Positions 16,085 to 25,968 of a DNA stretch of 64,000 nt are shown piece by piece. The number at the start of each line of letters is the position of its first letter. The first letter of the stretch is position 1. The notes under the pieces were generated by a model, which saw only the letters and a list, made by a program, of their open reading frames with translations, was not told where the DNA came from and did not search any database. The position numbers and the translations under genes are program-made. The stretch lies in NCBI GenBank assembly GCA_037130455.1, contig JBAXSZ010000003.1, positions 1-64,000 of the forward strand. The letters are read 5' to 3'. The DNA is from CAIMZW01 sp037130455. Lineage in GTDB: Bacteria; Actinomycetota; Actinomycetes; Nanopelagicales; Nanopelagicaceae.

Positions 16085-17566
16085 ATGCGCCCTTTGGAAC
16101 CTCAGGTGAAGACCTTTTCAGCTCTTGCGCGATTTCTTGGCTCGCACGACATGATTGCCAATACGCCTCTAATGGGTGTGACGAGCAATTCGTTGGAAGT
16201 AAATCCCGGAGATCTTTTCTTGGCTTTGCCGGGCAATCGATTCCATGGCGCGGAATTCATCGACATGGCATATCTTCGTGGTGCGGTTGCGGTGATCACC
16301 GATATTGAAGGAGCGGGAATAAATCACATGCTCTTGCCTACCCTAGTAATTGCCAATCCGCGCTTGCGTGCCGGGGATATTTCCGCATGGGTATACGAAT
16401 TTCCGTTTAAGTCACTTTATTCGGTCGGCGTAACTGGAACCAATGGAAAGACTACGACGACCTCACTTCTGAATCAGTTGTGGAATCTAGAAGGACGCAC
16501 GACCGGGTTGATTGGCACTATCGGGATTGAGATTGCAGGAGATCACTTACCCACGAATTTCACCACACCGGAAGCTAGCGAAGTGCAATCGACTGTCGCA
16601 GCAATGCGTGAACGCCATGTGAGCCATATGGCTATGGAAGTTAGTAGTCATGCGCTGGATCAATCCCGAATTTCTGGTTCACACTTCAATATAAGTGCAT
16701 TTACGAATTTGACCCAGGATCATTTGGATTACCACGAAACTATGGAAAATTACTTTGCCGCAAAATCCAAGTTGTTCACAAATGAGTATTCCGATAAAAG
16801 TGTAATTAACATTGATGATCCATATGCACTTCGACTTGTAGAAAATGCAGAAATACCCGTGGTCACCACTTCCCGATCAAATCGTTCTTCAAATTGGCAT
16901 TTCATCGAATGCGAACCCATTTTGCATGGATACCAAATTGCCATCCGTGGAGTCGGTGGAGTTCTTATAGAAAGTCGGCTCCCACTAGTTGGAGATCACA
17001 ATCTTGATAATGCGTTGATGGCGGTAGCCATCGCAGTTGAGAGCGGCTTAGACCCAATTTCGATTCAATCAAATCTTTCCAAATTAGTGGGTGTTCCTGG
17101 TCGACTCGAATCTGTAAATATTGGACAAAATTTTCAAGCGCTGGTTGATTTTGCTCATACGCCCGATGCCGTAATTCGAACGCTAAAAACTTTGAAAACC
17201 ACGACGAGGGGACGGCTGATAGCCGTTCTTGGATGTGGAGGAGATCGAGACAAGGCGAAGCGACCAATCATGGGTCAGGCTCTACTAGAACTTTCCGATG
17301 TCGCGGTATTTACTAGCGATAATCCTCGATCTGAAGTGCCTGCTGAAATACTTTCTCAGATGACCCAAGGATTGCATCTACGTCCGGACGACATTGTGGA
17401 TGAGGATCGAAGAAAAGCCATCGCTTATGCCATTTCCTTAGCATCTCACGATGATGTTGTAGTGGTACTTGGAAAAGGACACGAGCAAGGTCAAGAAATC
17501 GAGGGAGTGAAGTATCCTTTTGATGACCGAAAAGAATTAGCACTAGCGATTGAGAAACTTAAATGA
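16085..17566 (+). CDS. murE: UDP-MurNAc-tripeptide synthetase MurE (meso-DAP type)
   Basis: About 493 residues. The P-loop is GTNGKTTTTS, and TSDNPRSE carries the DNPR motif that distinguishes meso-diaminopimelate-adding enzymes from lysine-adding ones. It adds the third residue of the stem peptide in the cytoplasm. I chose the ATG at 16085, 4 bp after the ftsI stop; a TTG at 16067 would overlap ftsI. Neither start has a clear Shine-Dalgarno. It overlaps murF by 4 bp. Confidence 0.94.
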   Translation: MRPLEPQVKTFSALARFLGSHDMIANTPLMGVTSNSLEVNPGDLFLALPGNRFHGAEFIDMAYLRGAVAVITDIEGAGINHMLLPTLVIANPRLRAGDISAWVYEFPFKSLYSVGVTGTNGKTTTTSLLNQLWNLEGRTTGLIGTIGIEIAGDHLPTNFTTPEASEVQSTVAAMRERHVSHMAMEVSSHALDQSRISGSHFNISAFTNLTQDHLDYHETMENYFAAKSKLFTNEYSDKSVINIDDPYALRLVENAEIPVVTTSRSNRSSNWHFIECEPILHGYQIAIRGVGGVLIESRLPLVGDHNLDNALMAVAIAVESGLDPISIQSNLSKLVGVPGRLESVNIGQNFQALVDFAHTPDAVIRTLKTLKTTTRGRLIAVLGCGGDRDKAKRPIMGQALLELSDVAVFTSDNPRSEVPAEILSQMTQGLHLRPDDIVDEDRRKAIAYAISLASHDDVVVVLGKGHEQGQEIEGVKYPFDDRKELALAIEKLK

Positions 17567-18966
17567 TTTCATTGACCGCAGCAGAAATTGCAAGTATTAC
17601 CGGTGGTACGTTGCATCAGCTCGATGCTGATGAAATTATTTCGCAGAATCCAGTAATCGACTCTAGACAAGCCACTGACCAAACTTTTTTCGTCGCATTT
17701 AAAGGCGAGAATGTAGATGGAAATGATTTTGCCGCAACTGCAATTGGAAACGGTGCGAGATTTGCCTTAGTGGAACGCGCCTGTGATGGTCCTTGCATAA
17801 TTGTTCCAGATGCTGGAATAGCGTTGATGCGATTAGGCAAAGCGGTGAGAGAAAGTCTGACTAATTTATCGGTCATCGCAATTACTGGTTCACAAGGTAA
17901 AACTACGACAAAGGATTTACTCCGACACATATTGGAAATAGTTGGACCAACTGTTGCCACGCAAGCAAGTTATAATAATGACATTGGCTTACCGCTCACT
18001 TTGTTGCGATGTACTGAAGCGACAAAATTCTGCATTGTCGAAATGGGAGCTCGCCATCTTGGGGATATTGCTCGATTGGTTGAAATTGCGAAACCCAATA
18101 TCGGCTGCGTTTTGGTGGTTGGCCAAGCACACCTAGGGGAGTTCGGTTCCAGGGAAAATATCGCAGCGGCAAAATCCGAAATGATTTCACATCTTGGCCC
18201 GCACTCGGTAGCGGTATTGGGCAATTACGATGAATTTACTCCATTGATGGCCCGGGGCCTGGCCTTGCGTTCGGTTCTATTTGGCGAGAACAGTACCTGC
18301 GCCGTTAGAGCCGCTGATATTGAACTTCGCGAAGGGCGAGCCCATTTTGATCTAGTCACCCCTGCCGGACGAGCCGCCGTCGGTTTGCAACTTTTGGGAC
18401 TGCATCAAATTGCCAACGCTCTTGCTGCGGCAGCCATCGCCACCGAACTTTCAGTTCCGATCGATGTGATCGCATCGGCCTTATCTACCGCCGAGCCCAG
18501 CAGTAAATGGCGGATGGAACTTCATGATCAGCAAGGAATCCTTTTAATAAACGATGCCTACAATGCCAATCCAGACAGCATGGCTGCAGCTGTCAGAACC
18601 TTGGCCCTGCTTTCGCAGGAACGGGGTGGACTTTCCTGGGCATTCCTGGGCAAGATGGCCGAACTCGGCGCGTCAGAAGCACAAGAGCACGCTGAAATTG
18701 GCAGACTCATCTATGAAGTGGGCATCGATCATTTGGTATGCGTTGGCACAAAGGCTTTTGCGCCGCCAGAGGAGGTGCAAAATTTTATGAGCCGAGAATA
18801 TGGGGATGAAACAACGGTGCATTATTGCGACTCCATAGCTGAAGCTGCCGCTCTTAGATCTCATATAACGTCGGGCGATGTTGTTTTGGTGAAGGCATCT
18901 CGATCAGTACATCTAGACCTGCTTGCTGATGAACTCTTGGCGGCTTTGCAGGTGAAGAGCGAATGA
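17563..18966 (+). CDS. murF: UDP-MurNAc-tripeptide:D-Ala-D-Ala ligase MurF
   Basis: A 467-residue Mur ligase with P-loop ITGSQGKTTTKDLL and the conserved LLINDAYNANPDS motif of MurF. It attaches D-Ala-D-Ala to the UDP-MurNAc-tripeptide, completing the pentapeptide. Both junctions, with murE and mraY, are 4-bp ATGA overlaps. The ddl gene that would supply D-Ala-D-Ala is not in the window. Confidence 0.96.
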   Translation: MISLTAAEIASITGGTLHQLDADEIISQNPVIDSRQATDQTFFVAFKGENVDGNDFAATAIGNGARFALVERACDGPCIIVPDAGIALMRLGKAVRESLTNLSVIAITGSQGKTTTKDLLRHILEIVGPTVATQASYNNDIGLPLTLLRCTEATKFCIVEMGARHLGDIARLVEIAKPNIGCVLVVGQAHLGEFGSRENIAAAKSEMISHLGPHSVAVLGNYDEFTPLMARGLALRSVLFGENSTCAVRAADIELREGRAHFDLVTPAGRAAVGLQLLGLHQIANALAAAAIATELSVPIDVIASALSTAEPSSKWRMELHDQQGILLINDAYNANPDSMAAAVRTLALLSQERGGLSWAFLGKMAELGASEAQEHAEIGRLIYEVGIDHLVCVGTKAFAPPEEVQNFMSREYGDETTVHYCDSIAEAAALRSHITSGDVVLVKASRSVHLDLLADELLAALQVKSE

Positions 18967-20021
18967 AGGGCATTCTGGTAGCGGGAGCACTTGCCGCATT
19001 CTTAAGTATTTTTTCCACACCGATGTTAATCCGACTTTTGGGTAAACGCGGTTATGGTCAATTCATTCGCGAAGATGGTCCAACTACCCATCATGTAAAA
19101 CATGGCACGCCAACTATGGGTGGAATCGTTCTCATCAGTTCCAGCATCATTGCCTACCTCGTTAGCCATGTCGTCACCAGAATTCCACTCAGTATCTCGG
19201 CGGTGCTGGTTCTGGCCCTGGTATTTACCTTGGGACTGGTTGGCTTCTTGGATGATTGGCTGAAAGTTTCTAAGCAGCGTTCACTTGGCTTACATGCTCG
19301 GCAAAAATTAGCAGGACAAGCGATAGCCGCTGGCTTATTTGCATTTGCTGGCATCCACTTCAAAGATCCTGATGGCCTTTCCCCGATTTCGCTTCATCTT
19401 TCCGGGGTTCGCGATACCTCTTTTGCGCTCGGGTCTATTTTCGTAGTCATTTGGGTGATCTTCATGGTGCTGGGGACCAGTAACGGCGTGAACCTGACTG
19501 ATGGATTGGATGGCTTGGCAACAGGTGCATCAATCATGACATTCCTGGCATTTGTGCTCATTGGCGTTTGGGAGTTCGGACAAAGTTGTGCTGTTACCCA
19601 AGTATCTAAGTGTTATCAAGTACGAGATCCCTTGGATGTGGCGGTTGTGGCTGCTGCATTAGCGGGCTCGTGCGCCGGCTTCCTTTGGTGGAACGCTTCA
19701 CCTGCAAAAATATTTATGGGAGATGTCGGTTCGCTTGCTTTAGGTGGAGCCATTGCGGGCATTGCAATCACTTTGCGAACCGAATTATTACTTATTGCTT
19801 TAGGTGGTCTATTTGTCCTCATTACGATGTCGGTAATAATTCAAATTGGTTATTTCAAGATCTCTGGCGGTAAACGAATATTTAAAATGGCGCCGCTACA
19901 ACACCATTTTGAACTCATCGGGTGGGGCGAAGTAACGATTGTCATCAGATTTTGGATTCTGGCTGGTCTTAGCGTGGCAACTGGACTGGGACTTTTCTAT
20001 GCTCAGTGGGTAGTTTCCTAA
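18963..20021 (+). CDS. mraY: Phospho-MurNAc-pentapeptide translocase MraY
   Basis: A 352-residue integral membrane protein with about ten helices. Family signatures are GPTTHHVKHGTPTMGG, GFLDDWLKV, NLTDGLDGLATG and the C-terminal PLQHHFELIGWGE. It transfers phospho-MurNAc-pentapeptide to undecaprenyl phosphate, making lipid I at the inner face of the membrane. It overlaps murF by 4 bp, and murD begins 2 bp after its stop. Confidence 0.97.
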   Translation: MKGILVAGALAAFLSIFSTPMLIRLLGKRGYGQFIREDGPTTHHVKHGTPTMGGIVLISSSIIAYLVSHVVTRIPLSISAVLVLALVFTLGLVGFLDDWLKVSKQRSLGLHARQKLAGQAIAAGLFAFAGIHFKDPDGLSPISLHLSGVRDTSFALGSIFVVIWVIFMVLGTSNGVNLTDGLDGLATGASIMTFLAFVLIGVWEFGQSCAVTQVSKCYQVRDPLDVAVVAAALAGSCAGFLWWNASPAKIFMGDVGSLALGGAIAGIAITLRTELLLIALGGLFVLITMSVIIQIGYFKISGGKRIFKMAPLQHHFELIGWGEVTIVIRFWILAGLSVATGLGLFYAQWVVS

Positions 20022-20022
20022 G

Positions 20023-21399
20023 ATGTCCTTCCTTGCCGACCTTCCCACTAAGAAGATTGCAGTAATAGGGGGAGGAGTGACTGGAACGGCTCTTATCCAG
20101 TTCCTCTTGGGAAAAGGAAGCGAAGTTACATTTTTCGACGAGAACCAAATTTCATTTGGCCAGCTCAAGAGCCAGCAATTCTTGGACTCCCAGGCCCACT
20201 TTGATTTTGCAATTGTCTCGCCAGGTTGGAAACGAACCCATCCTCTTCTTCAAGATTTCCTGGCGAAGAAGATTCACCTCATGGGTGAGTTAGATTTCTC
20301 TTGGAAGATCAAACAAGAATTAGCGCCTGTGCAACGATGGGTGGCACTTACAGGTACCAATGGCAAAACAACCGCAATCCAAATGCTGGAGTCCATCATG
20401 GTGGCTGCTGGAGTTCATGGAAAAGCATGTGGGAATGTTGGTGACTCGGTAATTTCCATGTTGGATCGAACTGAGCATTATGAAATATTGGCGTTGGAAT
20501 TATCTTCTTTTCAAAGTGAATGGAATGACCTGCCAATTTTCGATGCGGTGGCAATATTAAATATCGCACCTGACCATATTGATTGGCATGGAAGTTTTGA
20601 TGCTTATGCAAATGCAAAAATCAAATTGTTGGAACGCACCAGTTGTGCGGTGCTCAATCTCGACGATCCGGAAATCGCAACTCGCAGCTCCAGTTTCTCA
20701 GGAAAAAAAGTCTTTTTCACCCTCAGCACCCCGCAACCAGGGGAGTTAGGTTTGGTGGAGGATCTCCTAGTCGATCGAGCATTCTCACCAGATCCCAATC
20801 AAGCCGATTTCTTCGCTGAGCTGGCCGACATTAAGCCGACAGTTCCGCACAATATTTCAAATGCTATGAGTGCGGCCGGGTTAGCTCTGGCGCTTGGAAT
20901 TTCTCATAAAAAAATCCAATCTGGACTGCAACAATTCGCAGTAGATCATCACCGATTAGAGTTAGTGCTCCATCACCAAGAAATTGGCTGGGTTGATGAT
21001 TCAAAGGCGACCAACCCTCACGCGGCAGCAGCAGCACTTAAATCGTTCTTGAGTGTCATTTGGATAGCCGGTGGCTTGGCCAAAGGCGCGAGCATGGATG
21101 CACTTGTTGAGCAATCGGCAAAGCGGCTCAAGGCGGCAATCCTTATTGGCCAGGATCGAGAAATAATTGCACAGGCGCTGGCTAGATACGCACCACACGT
21201 TCCAATCTATCGAATCGATAAAACTGGTTCGGTTTCTGGTTTTATGTCGGCAATCGTTGACCAAGCCTTAACCTTGGTTCAACCAGGAGATACTGTTCTA
21301 TTAGCTCCAGCTTGTGCTTCCATGGACCAGTTCAGAAATTATTCTGAGCGCGGGGATTCTTTTAAAGCGGCTGTTCTCCTTGGAGTGCCACATGAGTAA
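20023..21399 (+). CDS. murD: UDP-MurNAc-L-Ala:D-Glu ligase MurD
   Basis: A 458-residue Mur ligase: N-terminal Rossmann-like domain (AVIGGGVTGTA), P-loop LTGTNGKTTAIQ, and the C-terminal domain with WVDDSKATNPHAA. It adds D-glutamate to UDP-MurNAc-L-Ala. Located between mraY and ftsW as usual, and overlapping ftsW by 8 bp. Confidence 0.96.
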   Translation: MSFLADLPTKKIAVIGGGVTGTALIQFLLGKGSEVTFFDENQISFGQLKSQQFLDSQAHFDFAIVSPGWKRTHPLLQDFLAKKIHLMGELDFSWKIKQELAPVQRWVALTGTNGKTTAIQMLESIMVAAGVHGKACGNVGDSVISMLDRTEHYEILALELSSFQSEWNDLPIFDAVAILNIAPDHIDWHGSFDAYANAKIKLLERTSCAVLNLDDPEIATRSSSFSGKKVFFTLSTPQPGELGLVEDLLVDRAFSPDPNQADFFAELADIKPTVPHNISNAMSAAGLALALGISHKKIQSGLQQFAVDHHRLELVLHHQEIGWVDDSKATNPHAAAAALKSFLSVIWIAGGLAKGASMDALVEQSAKRLKAAILIGQDREIIAQALARYAPHVPIYRIDKTGSVSGFMSAIVDQALTLVQPGDTVLLAPACASMDQFRNYSERGDSFKAAVLLGVPHE

Positions 21400-22609
21400 G
21401 AAAATATCTTCACGTCGTGCCGCCACCGTTGGTCTTCTCGACCGACCAACCGTTCCTTATTACTTATTACTTTCATCAGTCTTCTTCCTCACAGGACTGG
21501 GTTTAGTTATGGTGCTTTCAGCATCATCCGTGAAGTCGCTAGAGCAAAGTGGCAATAGTTACGCCGTTTTCCTCAAGCAGTTGTTCTTTCTTCTCATTGC
21601 CTCGTTACTTGCTTTTATCGCGTCAAGGATGCCACCACAATCGTGGTTAGCCATTGCAAAAGTCGCTATTTTTGCTAGCGCCGCCTTCTTAGTTCTTCCG
21701 CAAATTCATGGGGTTGGCAAGACCATTAATGGCAATACCAACTGGATTGGATTTGGTCCCTTCACGATCCAACCCAGCGATTTTGCAAAGTTTGGTCTCA
21801 TTTTGTATTGCTCTTTGCAATTAAAAAGGTACGAAGAGCGAGCCAACGGGGAAAGGCCATTAAATCCGATTGGGCTACTTCTTCCTGGAGTTCTCATCGT
21901 GCTCATTCTTATTATGCTCGGCAGAGATCTTGGAACGGCGTTGATTGTCTTGGCCATTGCCGGATCCATGCTCTTTATCTGTGGGCTGCGCTTTCGACAC
22001 TTCATTTTGATTGCATTGGTAAGTGGAGTTGCAGTTACGGCGCTTGCAATAAAACATCCCAACCGTAGAACCCGATTCGTAGCTTTTCTCGACCCATTTT
22101 CGCAACATTTCTATAAAGATGCCGGGTGGCAGACGGCACATAGCATTATGGGTTTAGCCAGCGGTGGATTATTTGGAGTGGGTTTAGGTGCCAGCCGGCA
22201 AAAGTGGGGGAATCTCTCTGAAGCAAATACCGATTTTATTTTTTCGGTTATCGGCGAAGAGATGGGTCTCGTTGGAACTTTGCTTGTCCTGTCTCTCTAC
22301 GCAATCCTCATCTATGCAATCTTTAGGATTTCGGTACAGACCAAAGATATTTTCTCCCGCTATGCCTGCGCTGGCATCGCCTGTTGGCTGATGGTGCAAG
22401 TAGCTGTGAATCTAGGTTCCGATATTGGCGTCTTCCCGGTGATTGGCGTGACTTTGCCATTCATCTCTTATGGTGGTTCGGCACTAGTGGCAAATTTCAT
22501 AGGTATTGGGTTTGTTGCCAATGTGGCTCGACGAGAACCTGAGGTGCGCCAGTATCTCCGCGATCAGAAACTTTCTTCGTCAAAGAAGTCGATGGGAAAT
22601 CTCTCATGA
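21392..22609 (+). CDS. ftsW: Septal peptidoglycan glycosyltransferase FtsW (SEDS)
   Basis: About 405 residues and ten membrane helices. SEDS features include GDLGTALIVLAIAG-like and ISYGGSALVAN segments and the conserved NLGSDIGVFPVIGVTLPF loop. It polymerises glycan strands at the septum with FtsI. The ATG at 21392 is preferred to an upstream one at 21314, because TGGAG lies 6 bases before it and the overlap with murD is then only 8 bp. Confidence 0.95.
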   Translation: MSKKISSRRAATVGLLDRPTVPYYLLLSSVFFLTGLGLVMVLSASSVKSLEQSGNSYAVFLKQLFFLLIASLLAFIASRMPPQSWLAIAKVAIFASAAFLVLPQIHGVGKTINGNTNWIGFGPFTIQPSDFAKFGLILYCSLQLKRYEERANGERPLNPIGLLLPGVLIVLILIMLGRDLGTALIVLAIAGSMLFICGLRFRHFILIALVSGVAVTALAIKHPNRRTRFVAFLDPFSQHFYKDAGWQTAHSIMGLASGGLFGVGLGASRQKWGNLSEANTDFIFSVIGEEMGLVGTLLVLSLYAILIYAIFRISVQTKDIFSRYACAGIACWLMVQVAVNLGSDIGVFPVIGVTLPFISYGGSALVANFIGIGFVANVARREPEVRQYLRDQKLSSSKKSMGNLS

Positions 22610-23706
22610 CCACTGTTGTTTCATTGATCGCTGGGGGAACGGCCGGCCACATCGAACCTGCCTTGGCAGTGGCTCGCAGGATTCGAGTAGAACGTGAAGA
22701 GATAGTATGTGAATTCGTAGGTACCAAGCGTGGACTCGAAACCTCCCTTATACCCGAAGCAGGGTTTGTGCTTCGTACGATTCGAAAGGTACCAATGCCG
22801 CGCAAGATCTCGCTAAAGATCCTGACCTGGCCCTTTGAAATGTGCATCGCTATGGTGGAAACATTTCAAGTTCTTAAAAAGAGCAATCTTATTATTGGCT
22901 TCGGAGGCTATGTATCAGCTCCTTGTTATTTCATCGGATGGCTGTTGCGAATTCCGATCGTGATTCACGAGCAAAATGCGAAGCCAGGTTGGGCAAATCG
23001 ATTTGGCGCATATTTTACTGATTCGATTTTATTGGCCTTTTCCGGAGCGCGGAAAACGAGCAAACGTTGGAAGAACGCTCAGGTTATCGGAATGCCGCTT
23101 CGTGAGTCATTATTGGAAGTCGCGCGGATGGAACCGGAAATGAGAAGAGATATCCGCAAATCACTTTGTGCTCGCACTAGCTTTAACCCAGATCTCCCAT
23201 TGGTAGTTGTCTTCGGCGGATCTCAAGGGGCTAGGCGGATAAATGACACAATTTTCACATCGCTTCCAGCACTAGCATCAAAAAAAATACAAATAATTCA
23301 TGGAGTCGGGAAAGGCAACTCACATCCCGATGCCACTGAGTACTACCTTCCATACCCCTACTTGGACAATATGCCGGAACTTTATGCAGCAGCCGATCTA
23401 GTTATTGCACGAAGTGGTGCCGTTACGTGTTCGGAACTTTCTGCTGCGCAAGTATTTTCGCTACTAATTCCGCTTCCAATTGGCAATGGCGAGCAGCGGG
23501 CGAATGCCCAAGATCTCTTAGAATCTGGAATTGCTGAAGTAATTGATAATTCCCACATTACAAATGATTGGTTAATTGAAAATATCGAGCAATTACTCAC
23601 GAAGGCCTTGCTGGTTAAAAATAATCTCGTTCCTAAGACTATTCCTGATGCAGCGCTATCGGTTATGCAAGTAGCGCTTCAGAAATTGCAGCCGGTGGGC
23701 GCATGA
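22606..23706 (+). CDS. murG: Lipid II synthase MurG (GlcNAc transferase)
   Basis: A 366-residue GT-B glycosyltransferase. The N-terminal glycine-rich loop is IAGGTAGHIEPALAVA, a variant common in actinobacteria, and the second domain has VVFGGSQGARRIN and a donor-binding region near ARSGAVTCSELSA. It converts lipid I to lipid II at the inner membrane face. Junctions with ftsW and murC are 4-bp ATGA overlaps. Confidence 0.96.
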   Translation: MTTVVSLIAGGTAGHIEPALAVARRIRVEREEIVCEFVGTKRGLETSLIPEAGFVLRTIRKVPMPRKISLKILTWPFEMCIAMVETFQVLKKSNLIIGFGGYVSAPCYFIGWLLRIPIVIHEQNAKPGWANRFGAYFTDSILLAFSGARKTSKRWKNAQVIGMPLRESLLEVARMEPEMRRDIRKSLCARTSFNPDLPLVVVFGGSQGARRINDTIFTSLPALASKKIQIIHGVGKGNSHPDATEYYLPYPYLDNMPELYAAADLVIARSGAVTCSELSAAQVFSLLIPLPIGNGEQRANAQDLLESGIAEVIDNSHITNDWLIENIEQLLTKALLVKNNLVPKTIPDAALSVMQVALQKLQPVGA

Positions 23707-25085
23707 AGATTTCATTAGCCTCCTTGCGAAGCATGAAAGTCCATTTCATCGGAATTGGCGGTGCTGGCATGAGTGGCATAGCCAGAATCATGCTCGATCA
23801 GGGAATATCAGTTTCGGGTTCTGATGCGAAAGATTCACCGACTGTGCAATCCCTGCGCATCATGGGAGCTGAAGTCTTCGTAGGTCATAGCGCAGAGTAT
23901 GTTGGTGATGCAGATGTCGTTGTGGTCTCTAGCGCTATTAGCCAGGGCAATCCAGAGTTACTTGCTGCAAAGAAATATGGAAAAGTTATCTTGCCTCGGG
24001 CGCAGGCTTTGGCAATCTTGATGTCGGAGTCCATCGCAATTGCAGTCGCGGGTACTCATGGAAAAACGACGACCACTTCTATGCTTACGGTTGCACTTCA
24101 ACATGCGGGACTAGATCCTTCTTTTGCAATCGGCGGAACTATCAATTCATCAGGAACCAACGCCCATTTAGGAACTGGCGACATATTTGTCGCTGAAGCA
24201 GATGAATCAGATGGATCATTCTTAGCTTATTCACCAACCTGCGCGATTATCACCAATATTGAACTTGACCATGTTGATCATTTCCCCGATCTTGATTCCT
24301 TAATGAAGATATTTGAGGCGTTTGTAGCGAACATCAAGAGTGGAGGTTTCCTGATCGCCTGCAATGATGATGAAGGCGTGACTGAGTTGCTTCAAGGAAT
24401 TACTCGCTCGGACATAACCATAATCCCATACGGCACAAGTGGGGAACTTACCTATTCACGGCTCTTTCTATCGCCCGGTGGAAGTATGGCTCGTATAACG
24501 CAGAACGGAAAAGTTCTTGGAGAACTACACCTTCAAGTCCCAGGTGCGCACAATATGTTAAATGCCCTGGCGGCTCTGTCGGCGGGAGTTGCTCTCACTC
24601 ACTCTGCACCGGATTTAATGAAGGGACTTTCTAGTTTTACAGGAGCTCGACGTAGATTTGAATTAAAGGGAAATACTGGTGGGGTTCGAGTGATAGATGA
24701 TTACGGTCATCACCCCACTGAAATAGAAGTGACTTTAACTGCTGCTCGCCTTTATGCTGAAGGCGGACGGTTATTAGTTATTTTCCAACCGCATCGATAT
24801 AGCCGAACTCAAGCATTTGCCTCTGATTTCGCCAAAGCCCTCTCTCTGGCCGATCAAGTTTTTCTCTTGGAAATCTATCCAGCCAGCGAAGACCCAATCC
24901 CAGGTGTTGATTCAACGCTTATCTCTAAAGAGATGGACCCCAGCAAAGTTACCGTGGAACCATCAATGATCACGATTGTTGAAGATGTCGTTAACATAGC
25001 CAAACCAGGAGATGTCATTCTTACTCTGGGTGCAGGTGACGTCAGTTCATTAGCATCAGTAATCGTGCAAACTTTGCCGCAATGA
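23703..25085 (+). CDS. murC: UDP-N-acetylmuramate:L-alanine ligase MurC
   Basis: A 460-residue Mur ligase with the typical N-terminal HFIGIGGAGMSGIA, P-loop AGTHGKTTTTSML and C-terminal DDYGHHPTEI and FQPHRYSRT motifs. It adds L-alanine to UDP-MurNAc, the first step of the stem peptide. Linked by 4-bp overlaps to murG and ftsQ. murB is not in the window. Confidence 0.97.
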   Translation: MKISLASLRSMKVHFIGIGGAGMSGIARIMLDQGISVSGSDAKDSPTVQSLRIMGAEVFVGHSAEYVGDADVVVVSSAISQGNPELLAAKKYGKVILPRAQALAILMSESIAIAVAGTHGKTTTTSMLTVALQHAGLDPSFAIGGTINSSGTNAHLGTGDIFVAEADESDGSFLAYSPTCAIITNIELDHVDHFPDLDSLMKIFEAFVANIKSGGFLIACNDDEGVTELLQGITRSDITIIPYGTSGELTYSRLFLSPGGSMARITQNGKVLGELHLQVPGAHNMLNALAALSAGVALTHSAPDLMKGLSSFTGARRRFELKGNTGGVRVIDDYGHHPTEIEVTLTAARLYAEGGRLLVIFQPHRYSRTQAFASDFAKALSLADQVFLLEIYPASEDPIPGVDSTLISKEMDPSKVTVEPSMITIVEDVVNIAKPGDVILTLGAGDVSSLASVIVQTLPQ

Positions 25086-25792
25086 AACGACGCACTAAGA
25101 AGCGGGCGCTCCGAAGAAAGATATTAGCTATCGTTTTTACCATTGTGATCCTTGCTGGTCTGAGTTATACCTTGGGTTATTCACACTTGATGACTCTTAG
25201 ATCATTATCTGTTACTGGCACTCAACAAAGTTCGGTTATTTCACAGTCAATCTTGGCCGAATCGCGTACACATATTGGGCAGCCGTTGGCACGCGTAAAT
25301 CTGCGTGTTATCAAAAAATCTATCGAGAATATTTCTTGGGTAAAGCGCGCATCGATTTCCCGTAATTGGTTCACAGGGAATATCTCGGTGAAAATCGAAG
25401 AGCGAAAACCTATTGCGAGTTTCTTGATCGCTGCCAATGTCTCTAATTATTTCGACAGTGAAGGCAATCAATTCTTTACTCCACTTCCCATTGTTGGCCT
25501 GCCGGTCATTACCTTTGCCTCAAATGCCAAAGAGTTACGAATAACTGCCGCGGCTGCCTTGAAGCAAATGCCTCAAGATGTACTTGATGGTTTGGTGAGT
25601 ATGAAAGTTGCATCTGGGAAATTTATTGAAAGCACAGAGCATCTCGGTGGTAAGAATTTTGTAATCCGTTGGGGTGAGCCGTTGAACTTTGCTCTCAAAG
25701 TCAAGGTTTTACGCATACTTGTTGGGCTTCCTGAAAATGCGACGGCAAGAGTCTTTGATCTCACCGAGCCAACGGCTCCAATAGTTAAGTGA
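25082..25792 (+). CDS. ftsQ: Division protein FtsQ
   Basis: A 236-residue bitopic membrane protein: a strongly basic cytoplasmic N-terminus (KRRTKKRALRRK), one transmembrane helix (about residues 14-33), then a POTRA domain (about 38-110: LRSLSVTGTQQ ... ISVKIEERKP) and an FtsQ beta domain. It bridges the FtsZ ring and the FtsWI synthase. Start overlaps murC by 4 bp. Confidence 0.92.
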   Translation: MKRRTKKRALRRKILAIVFTIVILAGLSYTLGYSHLMTLRSLSVTGTQQSSVISQSILAESRTHIGQPLARVNLRVIKKSIENISWVKRASISRNWFTGNISVKIEERKPIASFLIAANVSNYFDSEGNQFFTPLPIVGLPVITFASNAKELRITAAAALKQMPQDVLDGLVSMKVASGKFIESTEHLGGKNFVIRWGEPLNFALKVKVLRILVGLPENATARVFDLTEPTAPIVK

Positions 25793-25968
25793 GTTCATTG
25801 CTTTTTCATTTGAGAGAATCATTTGAGCCAATAGGGGTGTAATAAATAATGTCGATAAATTTCGTGTCGGTATTTGCTCAAAAACATTATGCGCCATAGT
25901 TTTGCGCGAGATAGAAATTTTAACTTTAAATCTCAAGTTGAGACTTAGAGTAAGGGAAGAGGCAGACC
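25793..25968 (+). promoter_or_regulatory. ftsQ-ftsZ intergenic region, probable ftsZ promoter(s)
   Basis: This 176-bp AT-rich gap is the largest inside the otherwise overlapping dcw cluster. It contains several possible -35/-10 pairs, for example TTGCTC-N17-TAGTTT (from 25874) and TTGCGC-N17-TTTAAA (from about 25909), and ends in the Shine-Dalgarno AGGGAAGAGG. A separate promoter for ftsZ is usual in actinobacteria; which pair is used cannot be decided by eye. Confidence 0.4.
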